Shown here: positions 37,543 to 47,075 of the stretch, piece after piece | Layout: every line of letters begins with the position of its first letter | Numbering within the stretch: the first letter of the stretch is position 1 | NCBI RefSeq assembly: GCF_034043515.1 | Contig: NZ_CP138214.1 | Location: 1,798,001-1,862,000, forward strand | DNA length: 64,000 bases | Direction of reading: 5' to 3' | Origin: Pseudomonas sp. MUP55 | GTDB lineage: Bacteria > Pseudomonadota > Gammaproteobacteria > Pseudomonadales > Pseudomonadaceae | Translations under genes and position numbers: made by a program | The notes under the pieces: generated by a model | The model's input: only the letters and a program-made list of their open reading frames with translations | Databases searched by the model: none | What the model was told of the DNA's origin: nothing

Positions 37543-39282
37543 TCAGCTAAACGCCGCAGGCGGCCATCGGCGTCGACACAGGCAGCGGTAACGTACCCAG
37601 GCTATCAGACACAATATCAGTGGTACCGTCGCTATCAGCAGCAGCTTGATGTTGCGTTCGAAGCGCTGCAGCGGCGCATAGGCCTGAGTCTTGAGGGCGT
37701 GAAGTTCCATGGGCAGGCGCAGGCGTTCTTTGTTGAGCGCTTGCAATTGGGTATTGGTGTCTACGGCCTGGGTACCCAGGCGAGAAGGCTGCGGGTTCAT
37801 TCGCTGCCAGGCTTGCTCGGTCTGCTCAAGCCGACGCTCCAGTTCTGCAGCCCGTTCCTGGTAGGCCTGTGCAGCGGCTTCACGCATGGGCTCGAGCGCG
37901 CTGAGTGGGCGCGACGTGATGCGCGGGCGAATATTCGCAAGTTCTGCGGGAGCCGCCAGGTTATCCAGCGTGTTCAACACGAACCGCAGGTTGCCATTGG
38001 CGGTTGTCCGGCTGACAGCGTCCGCAAGTAGGTCGGTATCGGCCACCACCACCACTTCGATCCGCGCGGCTTTTTGTAAGCCTGGCGGCTGTCCTGCGAC
38101 ACCGTCAGGAAATGCCGAAAAGGCCGGTCCCTCGATACGGGCGGCAATCACATGACGCTGACCTGCAGTGGAGGCTTCTTCGATGAGCGATTCGAACTGC
38201 GTTGCCCAAGCGAAACGCGCCGCGTCCAGCAGTGCAGACTGTCGAGAGCTTTGCAGCAGAGGTGTAAATGTCGTCCGGCTTTTTCGCGTGCGCAACAGCG
38301 CACCACTGCTTGATACGCTCAGGCTGTCCAGTTTCCAGCTGCTGATGTCGTGCGCCGTCATTGCCTGTCGTGGCAGTTTTAACCTGGCGGGGTGCACGAC
38401 CGCGGGCGTGCCTGGGCCGAGCGACGCCGAGGAGGCGTAAAGGCTGTCAACCACTAGCGTGTCCGCGGGCATGCGTATGCCCCATGTGGCCAATAGAGCG
38501 TTGAACTGGGAGTCTACCGAGATGGGTTCAGCCCCCATCTCGCTCACCGGATCAATGAAAAGCATCAGCTTGCCGCCGCTCAAGACAAACTGCTCGATGG
38601 CGTAAAGCGTTTGTTCGGGGAGCGCGCTTGGCTGTACGACCATCAAGCTGTCTATCGATGGAGGCACTTGGGCAATGTCCGATGCCAGCTCCACCAGGTT
38701 GAAATGTCCGCGCATCTGCTCCATCAACTGCCCGGCGGACTCATTCAATGGCAACGCGGACAGCAGACCAATGCTGGGCCGTTGCGGGCGCATCAATTTG
38801 TCGATCAAGTGGCTGATTTGATACTCGAGCAACGGTTCGTCGTCGGGGTTGAACGCGTCAATGCGTTGCGTGCCCTGGCCGGCACGTGTGCCGATAAGGC
38901 CAAGGTACCCGTAGGTGTCATCCAGGCCGAATAAGCTGGCTTTGTAGGCATCTTCTGAAAAAGGAATGGGATCAATAACATGCAAATTGATCATGCCGTC
39001 GGCTGCTGTTTCGAATTCCTGGAGCAGGTCTTCTATGCGTTGACCGAAGCGTTTCATGATCCGGCTTTTGTCCGGCGCAGTGAGGGAGTTGAAATAATAC
39101 AAGTCCAGTGGTCTTTCAAGTGTCGCGAGCAGCTGCAGCGTCGGTGGCGATAAGGTGTGAACTTTTTGTTGTGAAAAGTCCCAGCGGATGTCAGGTAATT
39201 TGCTTATCCAGACCAGATTGAATGCCAGGAACAGTAGCGACATGACGATCAATGTCATGCCCAAACGAAGAGCGGATCGCAT
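37543..39282 (-). CDS. GldG-like auxiliary component of an ABC transporter
   Basis: Protein of 579 residues with one transmembrane helix at each end (about residues 8-28 and 548-567) and a large extracytoplasmic domain. The domain begins RWDFSQQKVHTLSPPTLQLL, a hallmark of GldG/IFT52-like proteins of ABC-2 exporters. It continues with PSIGLLSALPLNESAGQ and VLSGGKLMLFIDPVSE. A long Gln/Glu/Arg-rich helix near residues 470-540 looks like a coiled coil. GldG partners GldF in gliding-motility transporters of Bacteroidetes; in Pseudomonas the cargo is unknown. It is the third gene of a three-gene operon, 15 bases after the permease. Confidence 0.85.
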   Translation of the reverse strand: MRSALRLGMTLIVMSLLFLAFNLVWISKLPDIRWDFSQQKVHTLSPPTLQLLATLERPLDLYYFNSLTAPDKSRIMKRFGQRIEDLLQEFETAADGMINLHVIDPIPFSEDAYKASLFGLDDTYGYLGLIGTRAGQGTQRIDAFNPDDEPLLEYQISHLIDKLMRPQRPSIGLLSALPLNESAGQLMEQMRGHFNLVELASDIAQVPPSIDSLMVVQPSALPEQTLYAIEQFVLSGGKLMLFIDPVSEMGAEPISVDSQFNALLATWGIRMPADTLVVDSLYASSASLGPGTPAVVHPARLKLPRQAMTAHDISSWKLDSLSVSSSGALLRTRKSRTTFTPLLQSSRQSALLDAARFAWATQFESLIEEASTAGQRHVIAARIEGPAFSAFPDGVAGQPPGLQKAARIEVVVVADTDLLADAVSRTTANGNLRFVLNTLDNLAAPAELANIRPRITSRPLSALEPMREAAAQAYQERAAELERRLEQTEQAWQRMNPQPSRLGTQAVDTNTQLQALNKERLRLPMELHALKTQAYAPLQRFERNIKLLLIATVPLILCLIAWVRYRCLCRRRWPPAAFS

Positions 39283-39297
39283 CAGCGACTTTCCTTC

Positions 39298-40023
39298 TCA
39301 GCTGTTTTTATAGTTGAGTGTGGCAATGGTTGCAGAGAGAAAAGCAACGATCATGCTGATAAAATACAAGCCGTCATGAAGTGTGATTTTTCCGTTGTCC
39401 ATAGAGCTGAAGCGGGCAATCGGGTCAAGTTTCATCATGCTGTCAACTATCCAGATCGGTGCCTGATGTTCAAGTGCATCCATGACGGAAAACAGTCCGC
39501 TGATGGTCAGAAGCAAGCCCATCGTCATCACGAAGATAACCACGCGCTGGTGGGTGAGTGCGCAAATAAAACAGCCGACAGACAGGTAACTTCCCGCCAG
39601 TAGCCAACTTGCCAGAAATTGTGAGGCGATCACACCGTCATCCGGCGTTCCAAGATAATGGGCAGCAATCACCAGGGGGAAATTCAGCAACAGAGCAATG
39701 CTGCATACCGCCCAGGCTGCCAGGAATTTTCCGATCACTCGTTCTGCTGAGGTGATGGGCAGGGTTTGCAGCATGTTGGAGAAGCTCTGGTTGTGCTCGT
39801 CATGCCACAAGTGCACTGACAGGCTGGGTATCAGCAGCAGATAGAGCCAGGGGTGCAGCTCGAAAAAAGCCCGCAGGTCACTGCTGTCTCGCTCCATCCA
39901 GTGGTTGCTGTGCAACCCAAGCGCCGTGCATAGCACAAGGAAAACCGCCACGCTCAGGTAGGTGCTGGGGGTGCAGGCATAGCTGGCGAGTTGGCGTTTG
40001 AAAAGCAGTGGCAGCAGTCTCAA
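39298..40023 (-). CDS. ABC-2 type permease (GldF-like)
   Basis: Membrane permease of 241 residues with six transmembrane helices. The best start is TTG at 40023, which overlaps the stop of the ATPase gene as TTGA and gives MRLLPLLFKRQLASYACTP; a longer upstream frame runs antiparallel over the ATPase gene and is not credible. Visible permease features are the cytoplasmic LWHDEHNQSFSNMLQTLPITS segment, where ABC-2 permeases contact the ATPase, and a C-terminal run of helices. It probably forms the export channel with the flanking ATPase and GldG-like protein. Substrate not known. Confidence 0.83.
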   Translation of the reverse strand: MRLLPLLFKRQLASYACTPSTYLSVAVFLVLCTALGLHSNHWMERDSSDLRAFFELHPWLYLLLIPSLSVHLWHDEHNQSFSNMLQTLPITSAERVIGKFLAAWAVCSIALLLNFPLVIAAHYLGTPDDGVIASQFLASWLLAGSYLSVGCFICALTHQRVVIFVMTMGLLLTISGLFSVMDALEHQAPIWIVDSMMKLDPIARFSSMDNGKITLHDGLYFISMIVAFLSATIATLNYKNS

Positions 40024-40946
40024 TGGGATACCTCGTGGCTCAGGTGATGAACGACATCGTTCAGGCGACCTGGCTCTAGATGCAGTGACGTTATGTTCCA
40101 GCCGCGATGGGCGATGAGTGCATTGATGGCGGGAAAGATCGTATGCCCGGGCTTGGCCAGAACGGTCACTTTGCCTGGGCTTTGCCAGTCTTCTTCGATG
40201 CCGGCGACTCCAGGCAACACCGCCAGTGCGAGTAGATCCAGAGGTGGATCCGCTGCGAGCGTCACTGCCTGGAAATGCCGAGAGCTGCGCTGCAAGTCCG
40301 TCAGCGAAGCGTCGGCAATCAGTCGCCCGTTTGCGATGACCAGGGCGCGGGTGCAGATGTCGGACAGCGAGTCGTAGTGGCGAGACGCGATGATGATGCT
40401 CATTTCCTCGCTCAAGGACTGAACAATCGCCCTGAACTTGAGCCGCTGCTCGGCATTCAACCCTTCGGTTGGTTCGTCCAGCAGGAGCACGCTGGGAGCG
40501 TGCAGAATGGCTTGCGCAATCGCGACTCTGCGCTTCAAACCAAGGCTGAGCACGTCGACGGGGCAATTGAGCACCGGGAGTAGCTCCAATCGCGTGGCGA
40601 CACGGTCCACATGCCTGCGTTTTTCGGCGCCACTGAACCCGCGAGCGGCGGCGACAAAGTTCAGGATGCCCGTGACCGACAGCGCATGATGGCTGATGCC
40701 CTCCTGAAGCTGGTAGCCCACGGCTTGCCTGGCGCGAACTGAATGGGTTTGGGTGTTGAAACCTTCAATACTGATGTGCCCGCTCGTGGGCCTGGTTATG
40801 CCGCAGATCAAATTCAGCAACGTCGTTTTACCGGCGCCATGCTCTCCAAGCAGTCCCACGCATTCCTGGTGTTGGGCACAGAATGAAAAGTCGCGGATCA
40901 CACTTTTTTTGCCCAGGTACTTCGTCAGGTTGCTGACCTCAATCAT
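40020..40946 (-). CDS. ABC transporter ATP-binding protein (GldA-like)
   Basis: ATPase of 308 residues. Walker A is GEHGAGKTTLLNL (about residues 34-46), the signature loop is LSLGLKRRVAIAQ, an atypical form with Leu-Gly in place of Gly-Gln, and Walker B is VLLLDEPTEGL. A switch His is in IIASRHYDSLSD. A C-terminal extension of about 90 residues follows, as in GldA/NosF-type exporters. First gene of the ATPase-permease-GldG operon. The 237-base AT-rich gap to the divergent hypothetical gene at 41184 probably contains both promoters, so the two units could be co-regulated. Confidence 0.88.
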   Translation of the reverse strand: MIEVSNLTKYLGKKSVIRDFSFCAQHQECVGLLGEHGAGKTTLLNLICGITRPTSGHISIEGFNTQTHSVRARQAVGYQLQEGISHHALSVTGILNFVAAARGFSGAEKRRHVDRVATRLELLPVLNCPVDVLSLGLKRRVAIAQAILHAPSVLLLDEPTEGLNAEQRLKFRAIVQSLSEEMSIIIASRHYDSLSDICTRALVIANGRLIADASLTDLQRSSRHFQAVTLAADPPLDLLALAVLPGVAGIEEDWQSPGKVTVLAKPGHTIFPAINALIAHRGWNITSLHLEPGRLNDVVHHLSHEVSH

Positions 40947-41183
40947 AGAATTACCGAATCAATTGGGCGGAGCTTGAGTGAAGTTTCATCGTATGTAGCG
41001 CTGCGTTAAAAAGATTACGTTTAATACCTGGGCTTGGGAACGCAGGGTGCATTTAATAAGTAAAGTCCTACGCTTGAATTGATTACTCCCTGAAACAATT
41101 GGTGTGTTCTAAGTGTTTAATAATGGTCGGATATTGGTTTGATATTTATATAAGGTTTTCTTTTTCAATGAGGCCCGATTGCC

Positions 41184-42188
41184 ATGATGCTTCTACGTAC
41201 CCTTGTTCTTGAGCGCAGCGGCGAGGATGCTCCGGTCAACGGCGCACTGCTGTGTGGATTCGCTGTCGAGCAGACAGCCTCCAACTTCCTGGCGTATAGC
41301 CTGGATGAAGAGGCGGAGCCGGGTCACTCCAGGGTGTATATCGCGGCGCTGCGCAAAAAGCTCGAGCGTTACTTTCTAGGTGGGGTCGAATCCAAGGAGG
41401 ACCTGCAAGTCGCAATGCAGGTCTTCAAGCAAATTCTGATGATGGCGGCCGCGCCAGGCAATAAGGAAAGTGCCACTGCGCAGTCTCAGGCTGCATTTCA
41501 CTTCATTGATCTGAAAGGCTGCAGGTTGCCGCCAGCCAGGCCCGAAGACCATCATTCAGTGATCGTCAAGAAAGCGCTGGTGATGAAGGTGATTACGTTG
41601 GGCATGTCGGCCCCTGCAGCGCCCGCGATTGAAAGCAGTGCCGTCATCGTGCCGTCCATTCGTTTTTCATCGCAAATGGTTGCACCGCCCCGAGGCAAGA
41701 GCCGGCCAACGTCCGTCCCGCCGCCCGTAGACGAAGACAGTGTTGAACAACAACCCCATTCGCAGGTGACGGTCCCCGAGGTCGCGCAGGAGCCGGCCGA
41801 ACCCCGGGCGCCGTCAGCTCAGCCAGAACATGTCGAAACCCAGTCTGTTGCCGTCTCTGCGAAGGAAGATACTTCCATGCTCGAGATAGACAGTACGTTG
41901 AGCAACCTCGCCAGGGTTGCTCAGGAACTGACGCAAAAAAAACTTGCAGTCATCGAGCGCGAAGAGATGCTCGAACAGTGGCAGGCTCGACTGCAACAAC
42001 AGCAGACTCAGCAGGATGAAGAAAACCGAACGTTGGAGCAGCGCCGTTCGCGATTGCAGGAGCAAGCGCTGGAGGTGAGTCGCAAGACTGAAAAGGTGGT
42101 GCAGGTGATGTCGCAGCTCTCGTTGATGCGACAGCAGCTGCAAGGCGCGCTTGTTGAACTGGATCAGGTCCTCGAGGGGCAAAGCTGA
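41184..42188 (+). CDS. Unrecognised protein with C-terminal coiled coil
   Basis: Protein of 334 residues with no family I recognise. The N-terminal about 140 residues look like a folded domain (LLCGFAVEQTASNFLAYSLDE, IAALRKKLERYFLGGVESKE, FHFIDLKGCRLP). A Pro/Ala/Glu-rich low-complexity linker follows (about 145-235), then a long Gln/Glu/Arg coiled coil (about 245-334: QARLQQQQTQQDEENR, LEQRRSRLQEQALE). There is no signal peptide or membrane helix. GC content is normal for the window, arguing against recent transfer of the gene itself, although the region upstream is AT-rich. It lies between a Gld-type exporter and greB. Shine-Dalgarno TGAGG precedes ATG 41184. Confidence 0.75.
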   Translation: MMLLRTLVLERSGEDAPVNGALLCGFAVEQTASNFLAYSLDEEAEPGHSRVYIAALRKKLERYFLGGVESKEDLQVAMQVFKQILMMAAAPGNKESATAQSQAAFHFIDLKGCRLPPARPEDHHSVIVKKALVMKVITLGMSAPAAPAIESSAVIVPSIRFSSQMVAPPRGKSRPTSVPPPVDEDSVEQQPHSQVTVPEVAQEPAEPRAPSAQPEHVETQSVAVSAKEDTSMLEIDSTLSNLARVAQELTQKKLAVIEREEMLEQWQARLQQQQTQQDEENRTLEQRRSRLQEQALEVSRKTEKVVQVMSQLSLMRQQLQGALVELDQVLEGQS

Positions 42189-42313
42189 GGTGATGAGTCA
42201 GTCGGCCTGGATACTTTGTCCCGTTGATTTATCATCGATCCCCACCAGCCGGTGCCAGGGTATGATGCGCCGGTCTGTAGACACTATTGGACATTGCCTG
42301 GGGATATGCGCGT

Positions 42314-42787
42314 TTGAGTACCAAGCTGATTACCAAAGAAGGCCACGAAGCGCTGAAAAAGGAGCTGGACTACCTTTGGCGTGAGAAGCGCCCGGACACC
42401 ACGCGCAAGGTTACGTGGGCAGCTTCCCTGGGAGATCGCAGCGAAAACGCGGATTACCAGTACAACAAGAAGCTGTTGCGTGAGATCGATCGGCGGGTGC
42501 GCTACCTGCGCAAGCGCCTCGAAGATATGCGCGTGGTGGAGTACATGCCCGAGCAGGAGGGCAAGGTATTCTTTGGGGCATGGGTCGAGGTGGAAAACGA
42601 GCAGGGCGAGACCAAGCGTTTTCGCATTGTGGGTTATGACGAGATCTACGACCGGATGGACTACATCTCGATCGACTCCCCCATGGCACGGGCGCTACTG
42701 CGCAAGGAGGTGGACGATGAAGCGATCGTGCAGACTCCGGGCGGCGAGGTGTGCTGGTGGATTACCCGGATTGAATATGTGAAGTAG
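42314..42787 (+). CDS. greB: Transcription elongation factor GreB
   Basis: RNA polymerase secondary-channel factor of 157 residues that promotes cleavage of backtracked RNA. It has the N-terminal coiled coil with the acidic tip AASLGDRSENADYQYNKK (about residues 35-52, catalytic Asp/Glu) and a C-terminal FKBP-like domain (SIDSPMARALLRKEVDDEA, TPGGEVCWWI). The best start is TTG 42314 (MSTKLITKEG), matching the usual N-terminus; another TTG at 42287 adds nine unconserved residues. GGGG lies upstream at fair spacing. GreB is longer at the C-terminal end than GreA, as here. Confidence 0.93.
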   Translation: MSTKLITKEGHEALKKELDYLWREKRPDTTRKVTWAASLGDRSENADYQYNKKLLREIDRRVRYLRKRLEDMRVVEYMPEQEGKVFFGAWVEVENEQGETKRFRIVGYDEIYDRMDYISIDSPMARALLRKEVDDEAIVQTPGGEVCWWITRIEYVK

Positions 42788-42793
42788 CAACGG

Positions 42794-42825
42794 ATGGCCC
42801 TTGCTCTGAATGGAGCAAGGGCCAT
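42794..42825. terminator. Hairpin between convergent greB and ybbP
   Basis: Thirteen-base stem ATGGCCCTTGCTC / GAGCAAGGGCCAT with a TGAATG loop, six bases after greB. No T tract follows on either strand, so it may be a weak bidirectional terminator. Confidence 0.5.
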
Positions 42826-42833
42826 CAGCGTTT

Positions 42834-45346
42834 TCAGCCCTCGCGCAGCACCGTCAGTGGGCTGGCGTTCAGCGCGCGGCGTGTACCGAACACGCCGGCG
42901 GCGCCTATCAGCAGCGCACCGATCACCGGCAGCAGCAATAGCCAGGGGTGAGGGTGCCAGGCCAGATCAAAGGCATAGCGGTACAGCACCCAGGTCACTA
43001 GCTCAGTACCCAGTGCCGCCAGCAATCCACTGACCGCCCCCAGCAGGCCGAACTCGATGCGCCGAGCCTTGACCAGCAACCTGCGCTCGGCACCCAGCGC
43101 ACGCAACAGCGCACCTTGGCGAATCCGTTCATCCAGGGTGGCCTGCAAGCCGGAAAACAGCACGGCCATGCCTGCTGCAAGCACGAACAGCAGCACGTAT
43201 TCCACCGCCAACGTCACCTGGGCGAGGATGCTGCGCAGTTGTTCCAGCAGGGCCTCGACCTGCAGGATGGTAACCGCCGGGAAGGCTCGGGACAGGTCGA
43301 CGATCTGCTGGTCATGCCCAGGGGCGAGGTAGAAGCTGGTCAGGTAAGTCGTTGGTAAGTCCTTCAAGGTGCCCGGTTGGAAGATCATGAAGAAATTGGG
43401 CTGGAAGTTGTCCCAGTTGATGGTCCGCAGGCTGGTGACCCGTGCCTCGCGATTCTCGCCGCCGATGGTGAATACCAGATGGTCGTTGAGCTTGAGCTTC
43501 AGGCTTTCGGCCACCTTGGCTTCCACCGATACCCCGGGAATCTCATCGCCCGGTTGCGCCGTCCACCAGGTGCCTGCCGTCAGTGCGTTGCCTGGGGGCA
43601 GGTCAGCGGCCCAGGTCAGGCTCAAGTCCCGTTGCACGGCGCGGTCACCGCTGGAGTCCTTGCTGACAATCTCTTGTACGGGTTCGCCATTGATGCTGAT
43701 CAGTCGACCGGGCACGACGGGATAGAGTGGCGCCGATTGCGCTTGAACCTCCAGAAGGCGGGCGCCAAAAGCGTCCTTGTCGGCCGGCAGGATATTGAGC
43801 GCAAAGTAGTTGGGCGCATCCTTGGGCAGCTGGTTCTGCCAGGTGTCGAGCAGCTCGCCGCGCAGCAGGGCGATCAAGCCCATGGATAACAGGATCAAGC
43901 CAAACGCCAGGGACTGTCCGGCTGCCGCCAATGGATGCCGCAGCAATTGACCCAGGCCCAGTCTCCAGGGCAAGGAGGCGCGCGCCAGTAACCGACGCAG
44001 GCTTTGCAGTAACAACAGCAGCAACCCGCCGAGGATCAGTGCTGCCACCACGCCACCGCCCAGTAACGCGAAGGTCAGCACCAGGTCGAGGCTCAGGCGC
44101 CACATGATCAGGCCCAGGGCAAAGAGGGCCGCGCCATACACCATCCAGGTGCTCGAGGGGATCGGCAGCAGGTCACGACGCAATACCCGCAGCGGCGGCA
44201 CCCGTCCCAGTGCGGCCAGGGGGGAAGGGCAAAGCCTGCGAGGGCGACGAGCCCGGTGCCGATACCGGCAATCGCCGGCAGCAACCCGCCGGGTGGTACG
44301 TCTGCAGGCAACAGGTCGTGCAGGAAGTAGAACAGGCCAAATTGCGCGAGCCAGCCGAGGACGGCGCCGGCCAGGCTCGCCAACAGGCCCAATACGCTCA
44401 GTTGCAGGCTGAACAGTAGCATGGTTTCGCGTCGCGACAGCCCGAGGCAGCGCAGCAGGGCGCTGGCATCGAAGCGGCGGCTGGCAAAGCGGTTGGCCGA
44501 GAGCGCCACCGCCACACCGGCCAGCAACACCGCCACCAGGCTGGCCATATTCAGGTAACGCTCGGCCTTGCCCAGGGCGCCGCCGATCTGCTGATTACCA
44601 TCGCGCGAGTCCTGCAGTCGCTGGTTGGCTGCGAGGCCCGGCTTGATCAGATCGCGATAGGTTTGCAGCGCCGTGCTGCCGGGAGGAGCGCGCCACAGTT
44701 CGCGGTAGCTCACGCGGCTGCCCGGCTGGACCACGCCAGTGGCGTCCAGGTCGGCCAGGTTGATCATCACCCTGGGCGTGAGGCTGTAGAAGTTGCCGGC
44801 GCGGTCGGGCTCGTAGGTGAGCACGCGTGACAGGCGCAAGGTCTTCATGCCGACATCGATACTGTCGCCGACCTTCAGGTCCAGCGCTGTCAGCAGCCGT
44901 GCTTCCACCCAGGCTTCGCCGGGTTTGGGCCCACCGCCTGGGGTTTCGGCTCCAAAGGGTTCGCCGGTACTTTTGAGCTCGCCACGCAGCGGATACTGTT
45001 CGTTGACCGCTTTGATGCTGGAGAGCTGGATGCCGTTGTCCGCGGCGATAACGCTGGAAAACTCCACGATGCGCGCATGATCCAGGCCCAGTTCGGTACC
45101 GGATCTGATTTGCTCGGGGCGGGCCGGCGAGCTGCCTTCGAGCACCAGGTCCGCGCCCAGGAACTCGGTGGCGCGCAACAGCATGGCGCCGTTGAGGCGT
45201 GCGCCGAAGTAGCCGATAGCGGTACTGGCGGCCACGGCCACCAGCAGGGCGAAGAACAAGACGCGCAGTTCACCGGCGCGGGCATCGCGCAGCAACTGGT
45301 GCATGGCAAGGCTGAACAGACGTAACAGCGGCAGGCGTGCCATCAA
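42834..45346 (-). pseudogene. ybbP: YbbP/FtsX-family ABC permease, apparent frameshift at 44219-44224
   Basis: Together the two frames encode one permease of about 837 residues: two FtsX/MacB-type domains, each with periplasmic loops and a bundle of helices. The first half (45346 down to about 44220) reads normally to GFALPP and then runs into WPHWDGC and a premature end at 44108. The second half resumes in another frame as LAALGRV...MPPLRVLRRDLLP and continues to 42834. A single extra C (minus strand) in the six-C run at 44219-44224 restores one continuous frame. ybbA overlaps its start (ATGA). Either a real frameshift or a homopolymer sequencing error; the downstream half looks fully conserved, which favours error or a very recent mutation. 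Confidence 0.85.
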
Positions 45347-46026
45347 GGCTCCAGGGGCGCGACCATCAGGCCGGCTTCAAGGCGGATCAGGCGTCGGCAG
45401 CGATGGGCCAGGCGCTCGTCGTGAGTAACCAGTACCAGGGTCGTGCCGCTCTCTTTATTGAGTTCGAACAGCAGGTCACTGATGCGCTCGCCGGTATGGC
45501 TGTCGAGGTTGCCGGTGGGTTCGTCGGCAAACAAAACATCCGGCTCGGCGGCGAATGCGCGGGCAATGGCGACACGCTGCTGCTCGCCGCCGGAAAGCTG
45601 GCGTGGTGAATGGGTCAGGCGCTTGCCCAGGCCGACGCGCTCCAGCAGATGCGTGGCGCGTTCGCGGGCGTCCTTGCGGCCGTCGAGCTCCAGCGGCAGC
45701 ATGACGTTTTCCAGTGCATTGAGGCTGTCGAGCAGTTGGAAAGACTGGAATACGAAGCCCACGTGTTCGGCGCGGATACGCGCGCGCTGGTCTTCGTCGA
45801 GGCTGCTCAGGGCTTGACCGGCCAGGGTGACTTCACCGCTGCTGGGCAGGTCCAGGCCCGCCAGCAGGCCGAGGAGGGTGGATTTGCCGGAACCGGAGCT
45901 GCCGACGATAGCCAGGCTATCGCCCTTGTTCAGTTCCAGGCTCAGTTCGTGCAGGATAGTCAGTTCACCTTCCGCGCTGGGAACCACTTTGCTGAGGTTT
46001 CGCGCGGTGAGAATGCTTGCGCCCAT
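45343..46026 (-). CDS. ybbA: YbbA-type ABC transporter ATP-binding protein
   Basis: ATPase of 227 residues (LolD/MacB family). Walker A is [18 protein letters not shown] (about residues 41-58), the Q loop is [17 protein letters not shown], the signature is [15 protein letters not shown], Walker B is [12 protein letters not shown] and the switch is LVTHDERLA. It starts at ATG 46026, [13 protein letters not shown]; a longer in-frame extension antiparallel to tesA is not real. It pairs with YbbP, and ybbA-ybbP divergent from tesA is a conserved order in Pseudomonas and E. coli. The start codons of ybbA and tesA are only ten bases apart. Confidence 0.93.
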   Translation of the reverse strand: MGASILTARNLSKVVPSAEGELTILHELSLELNKGDSLAIVGSSGSGKSTLLGLLAGLDLPSSGEVTLAGQALSSLDEDQRARIRAEHVGFVFQSFQLLDSLNALENVMLPLELDGRKDARERATHLLERVGLGKRLTHSPRQLSGGEQQRVAIARAFAAEPDVLFADEPTGNLDSHTGERISDLLFELNKESGTTLVLVTHDERLAHRCRRLIRLEAGLMVAPLEP

Positions 46027-46036
46027 GGAGAATCCG

Positions 46037-46642
46037 ATGCGAATGTGGTTTTTGAGTGCTGGCCTGGCCTTGATGTGCATGGCCCAGAACGCAGCGGCGG
46101 GTACAGTCCTGATCGTTGGCGATAGTATCAGTGCCGGTTTCGGCCTGGATACCCGCAAAGGGTGGGTTGCCCTGCTGGAGCAACGGCTCAAGCAGGAGGG
46201 TTTTGACGATAATGTGGTCAATGCGTCGATCAGTGGCGACACCAGTGCCGGAGGCCTCGCGCGTTTGCCTGCGGCACTTGCAGCGCATAAACCGGATGTA
46301 GTGGTGATCGAGCTGGGTGGCAACGATGGCCTGCGCGGTCAGCCGCCGACGCAATTGAAACAAAATCTTGCTTCGATGGTCCAGGCGTCCCAGGACAGCG
46401 GCGCCAAGGTGCTGCTGCTGGGCATGCAGATCCCGCCCAACTATGGCAAGCGTTACGTCGACGCGTTCGCCAAGGTATTCGGCGAGGTGGCAGAGGAAAA
46501 AAAGGTACCGCTGGTGCCGTTTTTCCTGGAGGGCGTAGGTGGTCATCCCGACTTGATGCAAGCGGACGGGTTGCACCCGGCGGTCGCGGCCCAGGGCAAG
46601 TTGCTGGAAAATGTCTGGCCGACGCTGAAACCGCTGTTATGA
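46037..46642 (+). CDS. tesA: TesA, periplasmic GDSL esterase/thioesterase I
   Basis: GDSL (SGNH) hydrolase of 201 residues. A signal peptide with hydrophobic core (FLSAGLALMCMA) is cleaved near NAAA. Catalytic Ser30 is in GDSISAG; the SGNH block residues are in SISGDTSAGG (Gly), ELGGNDGLRG (Asn) and DGLHP (Asp and His near the C-terminus). The family hydrolyses esters and acyl-CoA thioesters and acts in the periplasm. ATG 46037 follows GGAGA; an in-frame ATG at 46025 would add four residues. It is divergent from ybbA, so its promoter must lie inside the ybbA coding region. Confidence 0.93.
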   Translation: MRMWFLSAGLALMCMAQNAAAGTVLIVGDSISAGFGLDTRKGWVALLEQRLKQEGFDDNVVNASISGDTSAGGLARLPAALAAHKPDVVVIELGGNDGLRGQPPTQLKQNLASMVQASQDSGAKVLLLGMQIPPNYGKRYVDAFAKVFGEVAEEKKVPLVPFFLEGVGGHPDLMQADGLHPAVAAQGKLLENVWPTLKPLL

Positions 46643-46700
46643 CGCTTTTCTACCGGCAGGCTTTCGGCTAAGGTGGCGCCCCCCCGATTTGGAGCCCCCG

Positions 46701-46994
46701 ATGTCGCGTCCTGCCTGGTCCCTGTTTAACTATCAACTGATCGAGCCGGACGAGCAGCTGGATCTGTTCGCCTGCCAGGAAGTCCGGGTGCATCTGGTGG
46801 CGCGTCAGCTGGAGCTGGGCGGCTCGATTGACCGCACGCTCTGCGGCACCTTGTTACCGGCACAACCGCTCTGGTCGTCGGTGGACCGTTCGATCTTCCA
46901 GGACCAGCGGTTGTGCCCGTTGTGCAGGGCCATTCTCGAGTCGCAAAAGCGCGGTACACCGCCGATCTGGCCAGAGCTGCGCTTCGAACTCTAG
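46701..46994 (+). CDS. Small hypothetical protein with Cys pair
   Basis: Protein of 97 residues from ATG 46701, which follows GGAGCCCCC; an ATG at 46689 would be too early for that site. It starts MSRPAWSLFNYQLIEPDEQL and contains TLCGTLLPAQPLWSSVDRS and LCPLCRAI. The CxxC plus an upstream Cys suggest a small zinc-binding or redox fold, but ligand completeness cannot be seen. No signal peptide. It lies 58 bases after tesA and may be co-transcribed. Function unknown. Confidence 0.72.
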   Translation: MSRPAWSLFNYQLIEPDEQLDLFACQEVRVHLVARQLELGGSIDRTLCGTLLPAQPLWSSVDRSIFQDQRLCPLCRAILESQKRGTPPIWPELRFEL

Positions 46995-47075
46995 CGCGGG
47001 CGGCTTGATGCCAGGTCCGCGCTTGACGTATACAATCAGTCTTTTCCTACCGTCGTTCTGCGAAGGATTTTCCGG

